DNA from: Bacteroidales bacterium
GTDB taxonomy: Bacteria > Bacteroidota > Bacteroidia > Bacteroidales > UBA7960
Direction: 5' to 3'
Length of the DNA: 53,677 nt
Assembly: GCA_003560165.1 (NCBI GenBank)
Contig: PWJC01000092.1
Span: forward strand, 1-53,677
Within the stretch, counting starts at the first letter, position 1; every line of letters starts with the position of its first letter. Below the pieces are notes generated by a model. That model worked only from the letters and a program-made list of their open reading frames with translations. It did no database searches and was not told where the DNA came from. The position numbers and the translations under genes were made by a program. Positions 44,300 through 53,677 of this stretch are shown here, piece after piece.

Positions 44300-44809
44300 A
44301 TGTATACCTATAAAAAAAGCGAAAGGCTGGGCAGTGTCCGTCTGAAGAAGCTGTTGTTCGCCAAAGGTGAGCATTTGTTCGTGTATCCTTTCAAGGTCCT
44401 TTTTTTTGTTGACGGGCCCGGGTATCCCGGACTGTCGTGGCCCGGTAAAAGACCCCTGCCCCCGGCTGCCGTTTTTTCGTATCCGGCCAAATGCCTGGTA
44501 GCCGTTCCGGGCAGGCTCTTCAAAAAGGCGGTTGAAAGGAACCGGATCAGAAGGCTGGTGAAAGAGGCCTACCGGAAAAACAAAAGCCCATTTTACACGT
44601 TTTTACAGGGCAGGGGGTCCCATTGCCTTCTGGCATTCATCTATGTATCCAAAAAGACGTTGCCCTATTCTGCAATAGAAGAGGCCGTGACCGCGGCATT
44701 GAAAGAGGTTCAAAACAGGATTTCGAACCGGGGGGCAGAACACTCCGGTGCAGGGGGCCAAGGATCAGGCGATCAGCCATATGAGAACGATACGCAAAAC
44801 CATAAATAA
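44300..44809 (+). CDS. rnpA: ribonuclease P protein component
   Basis: A 169-residue basic protein that assists the RNase P RNA in trimming the 5' end of tRNAs. The signature [13 protein letters not shown] is at 80-92, preceded by [27 protein letters not shown] at the N-terminus fits the family. It is longer than the usual 115-135 residues: an insertion around 38-62 ([20 protein letters not shown]) and a hydrophilic Gly/Asn/Gln-rich tail of about 30 residues are extra. The tail overlaps the beginning of yidD by 29 bases. Confidence 0.92.
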   Translation: MYTYKKSERLGSVRLKKLLFAKGEHLFVYPFKVLFFVDGPGYPGLSWPGKRPLPPAAVFSYPAKCLVAVPGRLFKKAVERNRIRRLVKEAYRKNKSPFYTFLQGRGSHCLLAFIYVSKKTLPYSAIEEAVTAALKEVQNRISNRGAEHSGAGGQGSGDQPYENDTQNHK

Positions 44810-45023
44810 AGCCCTTTCGGGGGTATGCATCGGGTTGATCCGGTTTTACCAGGGGGCTATTTCGCCCTATCTGCCGCCTTCCTGTCGCTATGCCCCCAGC
44901 TGTTCGCAATACGGCCTGGAGGCCGTCAGAAAGCACGGCCCATACAAGGGCGGCTGGCTGACCCTGAAGCGGTTTGCCTCCTGCCATCCCTGGGGGGGGA
45001 GCGGCTTTGACCCCGTTCCTTAG
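44781..45023 (+). CDS. yidD: membrane protein insertion efficiency factor YidD
   Basis: An 80-residue protein with the complete YidD core: [19 protein letters not shown], then [16 protein letters not shown] and [14 protein letters not shown] at the end. YidD sits at the inner face of the membrane and aids YidC-dependent insertion. The ATG at 44781 ([13 protein letters not shown]) is preferred over a GTG at 44748. Overlap with rnpA suggests coupling. yidC and rpmH, partners in many phyla, are not adjacent. Confidence 0.92.
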   Translation: MRTIRKTINKALSGVCIGLIRFYQGAISPYLPPSCRYAPSCSQYGLEAVRKHGPYKGGWLTLKRFASCHPWGGSGFDPVP

Positions 45024-45078
45024 ACGGAAGGTTGAAGACGGAAGCCCGAAGACGGAGGTCGGAAGGAAGTGAGTTGAA
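45023..45078. repeat. 14-bp tandem repeat, four units
   Basis: Four consecutive 14-base units start on the last base of the yidD stop: GACGGAAGGTTGAA, GACGGAAGCCCGAA, GACGGAGGTCGGAA and GGAAGTGAGTTGAA. The first three differ at only a few positions. The tract is purine-rich, lies between yidD and the protease gene, and resembles the purine tract at 16571-16602. Confidence 0.7.
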
Positions 45079-45103
45079 CCGAAATATTATAAATAGCAAA
45101 ACT

Positions 45104-46780
45104 ATGAAACAACTCCTCAAACAGGGTTCCCGCAAGGCAAAGATCGTCTTGCTGTCCGTGGCGCTGTTGACCGTGTCGGTCATGCTGTCGGGCTATGGAA
45201 GCAAAAACTTCGAAATTTCGAAGAACCTGGATATCTTTTCCTCCCTTTTCCGCGAATTGATCGTCAATTATGTTGACGACATCAATGTTTCGGAAGTGAT
45301 GAAAACAGGTATCGACGAGATGCTTCAAACGCTCGACCCATATACCAATTTTATACCCGAGTCGGACATTGAAGACGTCAGGTTCATGACCACCGGTCAA
45401 TATGGTGGCATCGGTGCCCTGATACAACCCAGGGGCGAATTCGTGATGATCGCAGAGCCCTATCAGGGTTTCCCGGCTTACCGGGCCGGCCTGATGCCTG
45501 GCGACATCATCCTTGAAGTTAACGGGCAGTCTGTAAGGAGCCGGGACGAAGAGCAGGTCAGAACGTTGCTGATGGGCCAGCCGGGAACCAGCCTGAGCCT
45601 GCTGATCAGCCGCGAAGGGGAGGAGTCGCCCAGGAGGCTGAGTCTGGAACGCGAAGTGGTCCGCATCGACAACATCCCCTATTTCGGCATGATCGGCCAA
45701 ACCACTGCCTACGTAAAACTGACCGGTTTTACACGGAATGCAGGCCGTGAAGTAAGGGATGCCCTGACGCAGTTGCAAAAAGAGCATGATGTGGAAAGCG
45801 TGGTGATCGACCTTCGCAACAACGGGGGAGGCCTTATGAACGAAGCGGTGAACATCGCCAACCTCTTCCTTGAAAAAGACAGGGAGATCGTGCGTACCAA
45901 AGGCCGGCTTCAGGAGAGAGAAAGCACCCACCGCACATTGAACGACCCCCTTGAGCCGGATATCCCCCTGGCTGTGCTGATAAACCGTGGCAGTGCCTCC
46001 GCCTCCGAGATCGTTGCCGGCGCCATACAGGATTACGACAGAGGCGTGATCATCGGCCGGCGTTCATTTGGCAAGGGGCTGGTTCAAAATGTGGTTCCGC
46101 TCAGTTACAATACCCAGCTCAAGGTGACCGTGGCCAAATATTACATACCCAGCGGCCGCAGCATCCAATCGATCAACTACGCCGAACGGAGGGAGGACGG
46201 AAGCGTGGCGGCCATTCCCGATACCCTTCAATTGCCCCATCAGACTTATGGGGGCAGGGTGGTATACGATGGCGGGGGTATTGATCCCGATCTGAAGGTC
46301 ACCCAGGCCTTCCCCGGCCATCTGACCCAGGCCCTGCTCAGCCAGTTTATGATCTTTGATTATGCCACCTGGTTCCGCCGCCAGCACGAAAGCATCGCCG
46401 AAGCAGAGCGGTTTGAGATTACCGATGAAATCTATCAGGACTTTCAGAACTTCATTTCCGGCAAGGACTTTCGTTATCAGACCCGGAGCGAGGAACTGCT
46501 CGGCCGCCTGGCAGAGGCTACCAGGGATGAATCTTACTACGAAGTTCTCCAGCCTGAACTTGAGCGTCTCAGACAGAACATAGTCCGCGAAAAGGAGCAG
46601 GACCTGACCAACTTTCGGCCGGAAATAGAACAATTGCTCAAAGAAGAGATCGTTTCCCGGTATTATTATCAAATGGGCCGGGTCAAGGCTTCGCTTGATG
46701 CCGATCCCGATGTAGCTGAAGCCCTCAGGGTATTTGCCGATCCCGGCCTTTACAGGGGGAAGCTGGCCGGAGGGAAGTAA
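45104..46780 (+). CDS. S41 family C-terminal processing protease
   Basis: A 558-residue exported or membrane-anchored serine protease. I start at the ATG at 45104 (MKQLLKQGSRKAK) because the extended frame only translates the tandem repeat. A membrane helix lies about 15-35. A PDZ domain follows, about 95-180 (YGGIGALIQPRGEFVMIAEPYQ, GDIILEVNGQSVRS). The protease core has NNGGGLMNEAVNIA, the serine motif GSASASEIVAGAIQDY (from residue 296) and the lysine motif RRSFGKGLVQ. It trims the C-termini of periplasmic or outer-membrane proteins. It overlaps the next gene by one base. Confidence 0.93.
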   Translation: MKQLLKQGSRKAKIVLLSVALLTVSVMLSGYGSKNFEISKNLDIFSSLFRELIVNYVDDINVSEVMKTGIDEMLQTLDPYTNFIPESDIEDVRFMTTGQYGGIGALIQPRGEFVMIAEPYQGFPAYRAGLMPGDIILEVNGQSVRSRDEEQVRTLLMGQPGTSLSLLISREGEESPRRLSLEREVVRIDNIPYFGMIGQTTAYVKLTGFTRNAGREVRDALTQLQKEHDVESVVIDLRNNGGGLMNEAVNIANLFLEKDREIVRTKGRLQERESTHRTLNDPLEPDIPLAVLINRGSASASEIVAGAIQDYDRGVIIGRRSFGKGLVQNVVPLSYNTQLKVTVAKYYIPSGRSIQSINYAERREDGSVAAIPDTLQLPHQTYGGRVVYDGGGIDPDLKVTQAFPGHLTQALLSQFMIFDYATWFRRQHESIAEAERFEITDEIYQDFQNFISGKDFRYQTRSEELLGRLAEATRDESYYEVLQPELERLRQNIVREKEQDLTNFRPEIEQLLKEEIVSRYYYQMGRVKASLDADPDVAEALRVFADPGLYRGKLAGGK

Positions 46781-48375
46781 TGGAGGATTTATTATATATG
46801 CCGGTTTCCCGGCGGGATGCCCTGCATACGCATGTGTACTTCGGCGGGCTGATGCTGCTGGCCATCGGATTGCCCTCTTCGGTATTTCTGATGAGCCTTG
46901 CCCAGATCATCATTGTGGTGAACTGGCTGGCCAGGGGTAATCTGAAGGGAAAAATACGCTTGTTTGCCTCCAACAGGGCGGCCATGGTGTTCGCCTCCAT
47001 TTACCTGGTTCATGTGTTGGCCCTGTTCTATTCTTCCAACCTGGCTGATGGCATCAGCACCCTGAAGTCCCGCCTACCTGTTTTGTTGCTGACCCTGGTA
47101 GTGGCTACCTCCCCACCTCTTTATCCGGGAACAAAAAAATGGTTGCCGATGGCTTTTGCCGGAAGCATCAGCGTGGTTTCCCTGTTTAGTCTTTCTGTGC
47201 TTTTTAAAGGTGAATACACTGACTACCGCGAGCTCTCTCCCTTTATTTCGCATATCAGGATGAGCCTGATGGTGGCCCTTTCGGTTGTGCTGTTGTTCTG
47301 GCAGGGCAGGTATGACTTTGCCCGCTATCCGGTCTGGCAGCGCATATGCCTTGCCTTGGCCGCCTGGCATCTTCTATATTTGTTCCTCCTGCAATCAATG
47401 TCGGGCGTCGGGGTCTTTCTGCTGGTTGTTGCTGTTTTTCTGATCCGTAAATTCCTCTATGGGAAAGCCCGCTGGAGGTTCGCAGCCCTCGCTGCAATGT
47501 CTGTCTCGTTCCTGGGCGTGTTATTGCTGTTTTTCGTGCTTTGGAAGCATGTGAACCAGGAGGTAGACACCGACCTTTCTGCTCTCGACCGGCTTACGTC
47601 TATGGGAGCAGAGTACCTGCACGACAGGCAGGCACCGGTGAGGGAAAACGGCCACCTGGTGTACATCTATATTGCCGAAGAGGAGATCAGGGATGCCTGG
47701 AACCACCTCAGCAAAATCGATTTCGACGCAACAGATCCCAGGGGGCAGCCGCTCAGGGACGTCCTTTACCGCTATCTGAGCTCCAGGGGGTTGCGCAAGG
47801 ATGCTGAAGCTCTTGGCCAGCTGACACAAGAAGAAATCAGGGCGGTGGAGCAAGGGGTTACCAACACCCATTACCGGCGCTGGCCCTGGCTCATTGTCCG
47901 AATCCACCAGTCGCTGTGGGAGCTGAAGCAGTACGGTGTCGGGGGGAATCCTGAGGGGCATAGCCTGGCACAAAGGCTGGAGTTCTGGCAGGCCGGCCTC
48001 AGGGCTGCCGCAGAGAAGCCCCTGTTCGGGTGGGGGACCGGCGATGTCCGGGTGGCTTCTGCCTTCGGCCTGGAACAAATCGGTTCGGCCCTGGAGTTCG
48101 AGCGCTGGATGAAACCCCACAACCAATATCTTTCCTTTGCAGTGCAGTTCGGGCTTGCCGGTTTTTTTTGGATCGTGCTTGCCATGGTGTATCCCCCCTT
48201 GAAGCTCGGAAAGTTCCGACGGTCTGACTTTCTGGCTTTTTTTGTGATCTTCATGGCATCCATGCTTGCCGAAGACACCATCGATACCCAGGCCGGGCTG
48301 ACCTTTTTTGTGTTTTTCTTCAATTATTTTCTGTTCCTGAGAGAGAGCCGGGCCGAAAGCCATTTTGCCCGATAG
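46780..48375 (+). CDS. O-antigen ligase family membrane protein
   Basis: A 531-residue membrane protein with about ten helices. In the second half are RLEFWQAGLRAAAEKPLFGWGTGD and MKPHNQYLSFAVQFGLAGFFW, the Wzy_C/O-antigen ligase signature on the long periplasmic loop. That loop is large (about 255-425), charged, and presumably contains the active site. Members ligate or polymerise lipid-linked glycans on the periplasmic side. Its ATG shares a base with the protease stop (TAATG), so the two are co-translated. An alternative start is the ATG at 46798. No other glycan-assembly genes are near. Confidence 0.85.
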   Translation: MEDLLYMPVSRRDALHTHVYFGGLMLLAIGLPSSVFLMSLAQIIIVVNWLARGNLKGKIRLFASNRAAMVFASIYLVHVLALFYSSNLADGISTLKSRLPVLLLTLVVATSPPLYPGTKKWLPMAFAGSISVVSLFSLSVLFKGEYTDYRELSPFISHIRMSLMVALSVVLLFWQGRYDFARYPVWQRICLALAAWHLLYLFLLQSMSGVGVFLLVVAVFLIRKFLYGKARWRFAALAAMSVSFLGVLLLFFVLWKHVNQEVDTDLSALDRLTSMGAEYLHDRQAPVRENGHLVYIYIAEEEIRDAWNHLSKIDFDATDPRGQPLRDVLYRYLSSRGLRKDAEALGQLTQEEIRAVEQGVTNTHYRRWPWLIVRIHQSLWELKQYGVGGNPEGHSLAQRLEFWQAGLRAAAEKPLFGWGTGDVRVASAFGLEQIGSALEFERWMKPHNQYLSFAVQFGLAGFFWIVLAMVYPPLKLGKFRRSDFLAFFVIFMASMLAEDTIDTQAGLTFFVFFFNYFLFLRESRAESHFAR

Positions 48376-48385
48376 CCGGCAATGC

Positions 48386-49996
48386 TCAGGCCGTGAACTC
48401 CCGGGCATAAAAACCGGGGTCCAGATCCTGGCCGGCGGCCTTGCGGATTAGCTGCTGCCAGGGCATGCTGGCCCCGTCTGCAAACACCTTTTCGCGGAAA
48501 AACCTGCCTATTTCGGGCAAATGGCTGTAGCCGGCCGCCTGGTGGCCCTTCCCGCTCAAAACCTTTGTGCCGATGTGGGCATAGAACTGGGAGGCCAGCA
48601 GTTCGCCCAGCAGGTAATTGTGGTAATAACAGGGGGCTGTGGCCACATGGATCTTGGATGCCCAATGTGCGCCCCTGATGTCGTCGGGGGGTGTCAGCTG
48701 CTGGTATCGCTGCACCAGCTCCCACCATAAGCGATTCAGGTCCTGTTCAGGCCTGGCATACATGGATTGTTCAAAACGGTACATCACCTGGACCCAGCGT
48801 GAAAACACCAGTTGCTCCATCTGCAGGTAGTCCCGGCTCGGGGCTATGAGTTTCCCGGCCTTTTCCAGGCTGATGATGCCCATTTCATGCATCCACATCG
48901 GATTGGAAGCCAGCCTTCCGAAAAACATGGCCACGGCTTCGGTAACAAAAATATGGGCTGGTTCCCTCAGCACGAAAGGCAGGCCGGCGGCATAATACTT
49001 TTCGTACACCGCATGTCCGTATTCATGGAGCAGGGTGTTCATCCACCGGCGGTTGAGTTTCAGGTTGCATAGCACACGCACATCCCCATAGCGGTCGATG
49101 TGGATGCAGAACGCATGCTGGTTCTTTCCGGGTTTTTCAAAAAGGTCGCTGTTTTTCAACAGATCATCGACAGGCAGGTGGATCCCCCTGAAGTAATTGG
49201 CCGTAATGGCCACCAGGTCTTTCCCGGCATAAAAAGGATCGAGATCCAATTCCAGGACACCGGAGGGAGCTTCCTGGAAAAAACGGTCCTGGTAGTGCCA
49301 GGGGCGCAGACCGTTGGCAGGCAGCCCGAACTTTGCGGACAGAAAATGGTCGATCCTCTCTTTAATGGCAGAAAATCCCTCCCGGGTCAGGTCGTCCAGG
49401 TGATCAAAAAGGGCGTTTACCTCGCCGGGGTCCTGCTCGCTCAACTGCAGGCTCATCTGATGGTAATCGGGATATCCCAGCAGGTTTGCTGCCTTGTTCC
49501 GGAGGCTTACCAGTTGCCTGACATCTGCTTCCACCAGAGCGCCAACCAGTTTCGAAGCTTCCCATACCGTCCTGACCCGCTGGCTGTCGGCCGAAGATGC
49601 AAGCACTTCCTCCATTTGGTTGTCGGTAAGCCGCCGGCCACCGGCCTCGGCGCGGAATACCGAAAATTTATTCGCTATCCGGGTTTCCAGTTGTATGATC
49701 TCTTCCTGAAGCCCGGTGGGTAGCTGGTGTGCCTTGTAAACATGGTGCAATACCTTTGCCTGGCGTTTGAGGATGGGTTTGCTGATGTCTTTGGACTTCG
49801 TAACCGATTCGAGAAAGGAAAAATCTGATGCCTTGCTCAACAACCGGGTATGTTCTATTTCCAGGTTGGCGTATTCTTCAAAAAATCGGGGATTTCCGGT
49901 AACGGCCGCGTTAAAATAGGCGATGTGCTTGCGTTTTTCCAGACCGGCTACCTTTTTTTTATACTGTTCGAGGAATTCCTTCAGGGGTTTATCCAT
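48386..49996 (-). CDS. zinc metallopeptidase of the M2/M3 group
   Basis: A 536-residue protein without a signal peptide. The zinc motif is HEYGH (TLLHEYGHAVYEKYY), with the third ligand glutamate likely in FVTEAVAMFFGRLA 30 residues on. LRPWHYQDRFFQEAPSG and PWHYHNYLLGELLASQF-like segments (CYYHNYLLGELLASQF) resemble bacterial peptidyl-dipeptidase A (M2) proteins more than oligoendopeptidase F, but the two families share a fold and I cannot separate them with certainty. It would cleave short peptides in the cytosol. It converges on the O-antigen ligase gene. Confidence 0.78.
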   Translation of the reverse strand: MDKPLKEFLEQYKKKVAGLEKRKHIAYFNAAVTGNPRFFEEYANLEIEHTRLLSKASDFSFLESVTKSKDISKPILKRQAKVLHHVYKAHQLPTGLQEEIIQLETRIANKFSVFRAEAGGRRLTDNQMEEVLASSADSQRVRTVWEASKLVGALVEADVRQLVSLRNKAANLLGYPDYHQMSLQLSEQDPGEVNALFDHLDDLTREGFSAIKERIDHFLSAKFGLPANGLRPWHYQDRFFQEAPSGVLELDLDPFYAGKDLVAITANYFRGIHLPVDDLLKNSDLFEKPGKNQHAFCIHIDRYGDVRVLCNLKLNRRWMNTLLHEYGHAVYEKYYAAGLPFVLREPAHIFVTEAVAMFFGRLASNPMWMHEMGIISLEKAGKLIAPSRDYLQMEQLVFSRWVQVMYRFEQSMYARPEQDLNRLWWELVQRYQQLTPPDDIRGAHWASKIHVATAPCYYHNYLLGELLASQFYAHIGTKVLSGKGHQAAGYSHLPEIGRFFREKVFADGASMPWQQLIRKAAGQDLDPGFYAREFTA

Positions 49997-50051
49997 TGTT
50001 TTCCATTATTTCATTTGCTGTCCCCCCTTCCCCTTTACTGTCTCTTTGCAT

Positions 50052-52028
50052 TCATCTGGCTTTTCCCGTTTGTCTTTGTGCGTCTGCTTCCTTGTTCAGG
50101 GATTCCAGTTCCATATGTGCGGCTTCCCAGGCGGCTTCCTGCCGCCTCAGGCCTTGCTTCAGGCTTTCATACTCCAGGAATAACTCACCGTTTTCGACCT
50201 TCGCCTGATCGAGGGTGGGATCGGCAATGAGGGCCTCGATCGAAACAATCTGTTTTTCCAATGCCTCTATTTCGGCTTCGCAGCGGGCAATGGATTTTTG
50301 AAGCTTGCGAAGCTGCCTTTCGTGTCCTTTTTTCTTTTCGTACGAAATTTTCCCATCACTTAACGCTGTGAAGCCCTCCTGCCGCTTTTCCTGTTTCCCC
50401 GACTCCAGGGCGGCGAGCGAATCGATCTGGCGGGTGGCGATAAAGTCGTATATGTCGCCCATGAATTCCCTGATTCGCCGATCCCTGAACTCGAACACCT
50501 TGTCTGTAAGCCCTTGCAGGAAATCGCGGTCGTGCGATACCAGGATGATGGTTCCCCCGTATTGAAGGAGGGCATTTTTCAGGATATCCTTTGAGCGCAT
50601 ATCCAGATGGTTCGTTGGTTCGTCAAGCACCAGGAGGTTGGCGGGCTCAAGCAAGAGCCTGGCAATGGCCAGCCTTGATTTTTCGCCTCCCGAAAGCACC
50701 TTCACTTTTTTATCGATGTCGTCGCCGCTGAATAAAAACCCACCCAGTATGCTGCGGATGTGTTTTCTGACTTCGCCCCTGGCTGCATCGTCCAGGGTTT
50801 CGAATACGGTTTTGTCTGCATCCAGACTCTCAGGTTGATTCTGAGCAAAATAACCGATCTTTACCCGATGCCCCAGTTTCAGCTCCCCCTGGTGTTCGAG
50901 TTCGCCGGTAATGATGCGGGCCAGTGTTGTTTTGCCTTCGCCGTTGCGTCCGACAAATGCGATGCGCTCCCCCCGCCCGATCATGAAGTTCAAATCAGAC
51001 AACACCTGCTTGGGGCCATAGCTTTTGCTGATGTTGCCGGCTTCAAGGCTGACCTTGCCCGAGGGAGGGGCCTCGGGAAAACGGAAATGTATGGCGCTGG
51101 TGTCCAAGGTATCCACTTCTATTCTTTCCATCTTTTCCAGAAGTTTGACCCTCGACTGTACCTGCCTTGCCTTGGTGGCCTTGGCCCTGAACCTGGTGAT
51201 AAAGCGCTCTACCTGGGCAATTTCCTTTTGCTGGTTGTTGTAGGCGGCCATTTCCTGTTGCATGCGTTCCTGACGCAGCAGTTCATAATCGGAATAACAT
51301 GCCTTGTAGTCATAAATTTTTCCGAGGCTGATTTCGATGGTGCGGGTGGTGATGTTGTCGAGGAACGCCCTGTCGTGCGACACCATCATCACGGCGCCGG
51401 AATAGTCGATCAGGAATTCCTCCAGCCACTGTATGGATTCAATGTCGAGGTGGTTTGTCGGCTCATCCAGCAACAAGAGCTCCGGGCCCTGCAGCAGCAG
51501 TTTGGCCAGTTCCACCCGCATCTGCCAACCCCCACTGAACTCGGCCATGGGACGTCCCAGCTCGTTCCGGACAAAACCCAGACCCAGCAAAACCTTTTCG
51601 GCCCTTGCTTCCTGTGTGGAGCCTCCCAGCAGGTGGTAGCGTTCGTTGGCGTCCGACAGCCGTTGGGTCAGCTGCTGGTACTCCTTGCTGCCGTAATCGG
51701 TGCATTCGCCAATTTGCGTGGTCAGCTTCCCGATGTTTTTTTCGAGAGCCCTTACTTCGGAGAAAGCTTTCAGGGCTTCCTCCATCACCCCCTGACGACC
51801 TGTAAGCTGCATCTCCTGGGGCAGATAACCCACCCGGGCATCCGAAGGCATTGAAACACTCCCTGTTTCAGGGCTGAGGTGCCCGCTGATGATCCTCATG
51901 AGGGTGGTTTTGCCCGCCCCGTTCTTGCCGACCAGGCCAATGCGGTCGCGCTTGTTGATGATGAACGACACCTCATCAAAAAGCAGCTCGCCGGTAAACT
52001 GAACGGATATTTTACTGACGGAGAACAT
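50052..52028 (-). CDS. ABC-F family ATPase
   Basis: A 658-residue cytosolic protein with two ATP-binding cassettes and no membrane segment. Domain 1: GKNGAGKTT, FSGGWQMR, LLLLDEPTNHLD. Domain 2: GRNGEGKTT, LSGGEKSR, LLVLDEPTNHLD. The inter-domain linker (about 245-310) is helical and charged, and a C-terminal coiled coil (about 560-650) follows. This is the Uup/YdiF-like ABC-F layout. ABC-F proteins bind the ribosomal E site and relieve stalled or antibiotic-inhibited translation. It is 27 bases downstream of aspS, so both are probably in one translation-related operon. Confidence 0.92.
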   Translation of the reverse strand: MFSVSKISVQFTGELLFDEVSFIINKRDRIGLVGKNGAGKTTLMRIISGHLSPETGSVSMPSDARVGYLPQEMQLTGRQGVMEEALKAFSEVRALEKNIGKLTTQIGECTDYGSKEYQQLTQRLSDANERYHLLGGSTQEARAEKVLLGLGFVRNELGRPMAEFSGGWQMRVELAKLLLQGPELLLLDEPTNHLDIESIQWLEEFLIDYSGAVMMVSHDRAFLDNITTRTIEISLGKIYDYKACYSDYELLRQERMQQEMAAYNNQQKEIAQVERFITRFRAKATKARQVQSRVKLLEKMERIEVDTLDTSAIHFRFPEAPPSGKVSLEAGNISKSYGPKQVLSDLNFMIGRGERIAFVGRNGEGKTTLARIITGELEHQGELKLGHRVKIGYFAQNQPESLDADKTVFETLDDAARGEVRKHIRSILGGFLFSGDDIDKKVKVLSGGEKSRLAIARLLLEPANLLVLDEPTNHLDMRSKDILKNALLQYGGTIILVSHDRDFLQGLTDKVFEFRDRRIREFMGDIYDFIATRQIDSLAALESGKQEKRQEGFTALSDGKISYEKKKGHERQLRKLQKSIARCEAEIEALEKQIVSIEALIADPTLDQAKVENGELFLEYESLKQGLRRQEAAWEAAHMELESLNKEADAQRQTGKAR

Positions 52029-52055
52029 GCCTGGGGGTTTGCTTGTGGTCTTTTA

Positions 52056-53677
52056 CTATGCCTGATCTTTTGCGAGTTTCAGGTGGAGCTCCTCCATCTG
52101 AAGCGGATCGATGGGTCCAGGGCTGTCGATCATTACGTCGCGGCCGGCATTGTTTTTCGGAAAGGCGATGTAGTCGCGGATGCTTTCTGAGCCGCCAAAC
52201 AGGGCGCACCAGCGGTCAAACCCAAATGCCACGCCACCGTGGGGTGGTGCCCCGTACTGAAAGGCCTCCATCAAAAACCCAAACTGTCTTTTTGCTTCCT
52301 CAGGGGTGAAGCCGAGGGCATCAAACATTTTTTCCTGCAAGGGACGGTCGTAGATACGGATGGATCCCCCGCCGATCTCTACACCGTTGATCACCATGTC
52401 GTAAGCATTGGCCCGGACACTTCCGGGCTCTGTTTCAAGCAAGGGAATATCTTCTTTCAACGGGGAGGTAAACGGGTGGTGCATGGCGTAGAAACGGGAG
52501 CTTACATCGTCCCACTCCAGCAAGGGGAAATCCGTGACCCACAGGCAGGCGAAGGTATCGGGGTTTCTCAGCCCCAGCCTGTTTCCCATTTCCAGCCTGA
52601 GCTGACCCAATGCTTTTCGGGTGGCATGTATGTCACCGGCCAGAATGAGCAGGAGGTCGCCCGCTTTGGCTCCCATGACATCTGCCCAGGAACGAAGCTG
52701 TTCCTGAGTAAAAAACTTGTCGACAGAAGATTTAAAGCTTTCATCTTCATTATATTTTACGTAAACCAGACCTTTTGCGCCGATTTGGGGGCGTTGCACC
52801 CAATCGGTGAGGGCATCCAGCTGTTTTCGGCTGTACCCGGCACATCCTTCTGCACAAATACCAACCACCAGTTCTGCATTGTCAAATACTTTGAACCCCT
52901 TTTCCCGGACCAGTTCATTCAATTCCACAAAACGCATCCCGAAACGGGTGTCGGGTTTGTCGGTACCATAGTATGTCATGGCATCCCGGTAGCTCATCCG
53001 GTCAAAAGAAATATTGTCTACGCCCTTTACCGCCCTGAACAAATGTTTTGCCAGTCCTTCAAAGGTTTCAAGTACATCGTCCCTGCTTACAAAAGACATT
53101 TCACAGTCGATCTGTGTAAACTCCGGCTGCCGGTCGGCCCGCAGGTCTTCATCCCTGAAGCACTTCACGATCTGGAAATACCTGTCGAGGCCACCGATCA
53201 TCAGCAATTGCTTGAAGGTTTGGGGTGATTGGGGCAGGGCATAGAACTCACCGGGGTGCATTCTTGAAGGCACTACGAAATCACGGGCCCCTTCAGGGGT
53301 GGATTTGATCAACACCGGAGTTTCCACTTCGATAAATTGCTGTTCGTGCATGTATTTCCGGGTTTCAAGGGCCATACTGTGGCGCAGTTCCAGGTTCCGG
53401 CGTACCATGTTGCGGCGGACATCCAGGTAACGGTACTTCATCCGCAGTTCCTCCCCCCCGTCGGTATCGTCTTCGATGGTGAAGGGAGGGGTTTTTGCCT
53501 CATTGAGGATCTCCAGCTCCGAAACAATGATCTCCACATCCCCGGTAGGCATTTTCGGGTTTTTGTTGCTTCTTTCCTTAACTGTGCCCCTGATCTGCAG
53601 TACGTACTCCCGCCCCAGTTCTCTTGCCTGCTTGCAGAGGGTGGCGTTGGACTCCATATTGAAGGCCAGTTGTGTCA
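52056..53677 (-). CDS. aspS: aspartyl-tRNA synthetase, 5' end cut by the window edge
   Basis: 540 codons of a class II synthetase. The frame stays open to the right edge: an ATG at 53657 is internal, preceded in frame by codons for TQLAFN, which fits the AspRS N-terminal OB-fold. Present are [16 protein letters not shown], the motif 2 region [20 protein letters not shown], the bacterial GAD insertion (about 270-400 of the visible part) and motif 3 [14 protein letters not shown]. The protein charges tRNA-Asp. About 40-50 N-terminal residues are missing, judging from the usual 580-590 length. Confidence 0.94.
   Translation of the reverse strand, partial: TQLAFNMESNATLCKQARELGREYVLQIRGTVKERSNKNPKMPTGDVEIIVSELEILNEAKTPPFTIEDDTDGGEELRMKYRYLDVRRNMVRRNLELRHSMALETRKYMHEQQFIEVETPVLIKSTPEGARDFVVPSRMHPGEFYALPQSPQTFKQLLMIGGLDRYFQIVKCFRDEDLRADRQPEFTQIDCEMSFVSRDDVLETFEGLAKHLFRAVKGVDNISFDRMSYRDAMTYYGTDKPDTRFGMRFVELNELVREKGFKVFDNAELVVGICAEGCAGYSRKQLDALTDWVQRPQIGAKGLVYVKYNEDESFKSSVDKFFTQEQLRSWADVMGAKAGDLLLILAGDIHATRKALGQLRLEMGNRLGLRNPDTFACLWVTDFPLLEWDDVSSRFYAMHHPFTSPLKEDIPLLETEPGSVRANAYDMVINGVEIGGGSIRIYDRPLQEKMFDALGFTPEEAKRQFGFLMEAFQYGAPPHGGVAFGFDRWCALFGGSESIRDYIAFPKNNAGRDVMIDSPGPIDPLQMEELHLKLAKDQA

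Overview
The window is a gene-dense chromosomal segment of a Bacteroidota bacterium, probably from the Bacteroidales/Marinilabiliales side of the phylum. The markers are the gliding-motility pair gldD-gldE, DUF4271 beside hemD-rnpA-yidD, two head-GIN (DUF2807) proteins, many lipoproteins and beta-barrel proteins, and promoters carrying the phylum-specific -7 box TAnnTTTG. Pta and AckA suggest an acetate-producing, probably fermentative metabolism. By eye the G+C is near 50 %. I found no rRNA, tRNA, CRISPR array, insertion sequence or prophage. Almost every base is in or near a conserved gene.

Layout. 1-198 is a degenerate octamer tandem repeat and the radC leader. 199-6727 runs forward: radC, a polysaccharide deacetylase-like protein overlapping a FemAB/GNAT-like protein, upp, a MacB-type ABC permease and pyk. 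6724-11348 runs in reverse: gldE-gldD, then an alpha/beta hydrolase - TonB_C - queD operon, then lipoprotein A. A fused two-domain peptide ABC ATPase (11483-13210) leaves divergently from lipoprotein A. 13213-16420 holds yebC and two DUF2807 proteins in reverse. Lipoprotein B, a clear paralogue of A, follows at 16704-17279.

17281-25979 is a reverse cluster: an M16 peptidase, a CDP-alcohol phosphatidyltransferase, cdsA, a DGK/dolichol-kinase-like protein and a 1209-residue GH13 protein with a 12-G run in its coding strand. The three lipid genes overlap by ATGA. 26340-31765 is a tripartite RND efflux operon behind two perfect inverted repeats. 31787-36599 in reverse encodes an orphan GAF-PAS-GAF histidine kinase, cysS and a patatin-like lipase. 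36721-42364 holds a small exported protein, a radical SAM protein with a Tat-like N-terminus, a dihydroorotate-dehydrogenase-like flavoprotein, and pta-ackA.

42570-48375 runs forward: DUF4271, hemD (TTG start), rnpA, yidD, an S41 C-terminal protease and an O-antigen ligase-family protein. 48386-53677 in reverse holds an M2/M3-type peptidase, an ABC-F ATPase and a 5'-truncated aspS that runs off the right edge.

Candidate novelties: the paired lipoproteins around the DUF2807 genes, the G-tract in the GH13 gene, the cysteine-rich GAF kinase, the exported-looking radical SAM protein, a TonB C-terminal domain with no membrane anchor, and the palindromes upstream of the efflux operon. No single locus has the look of a complete new defence or mobile system. 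Names rest on motif recognition from the sequence; no database search was run.
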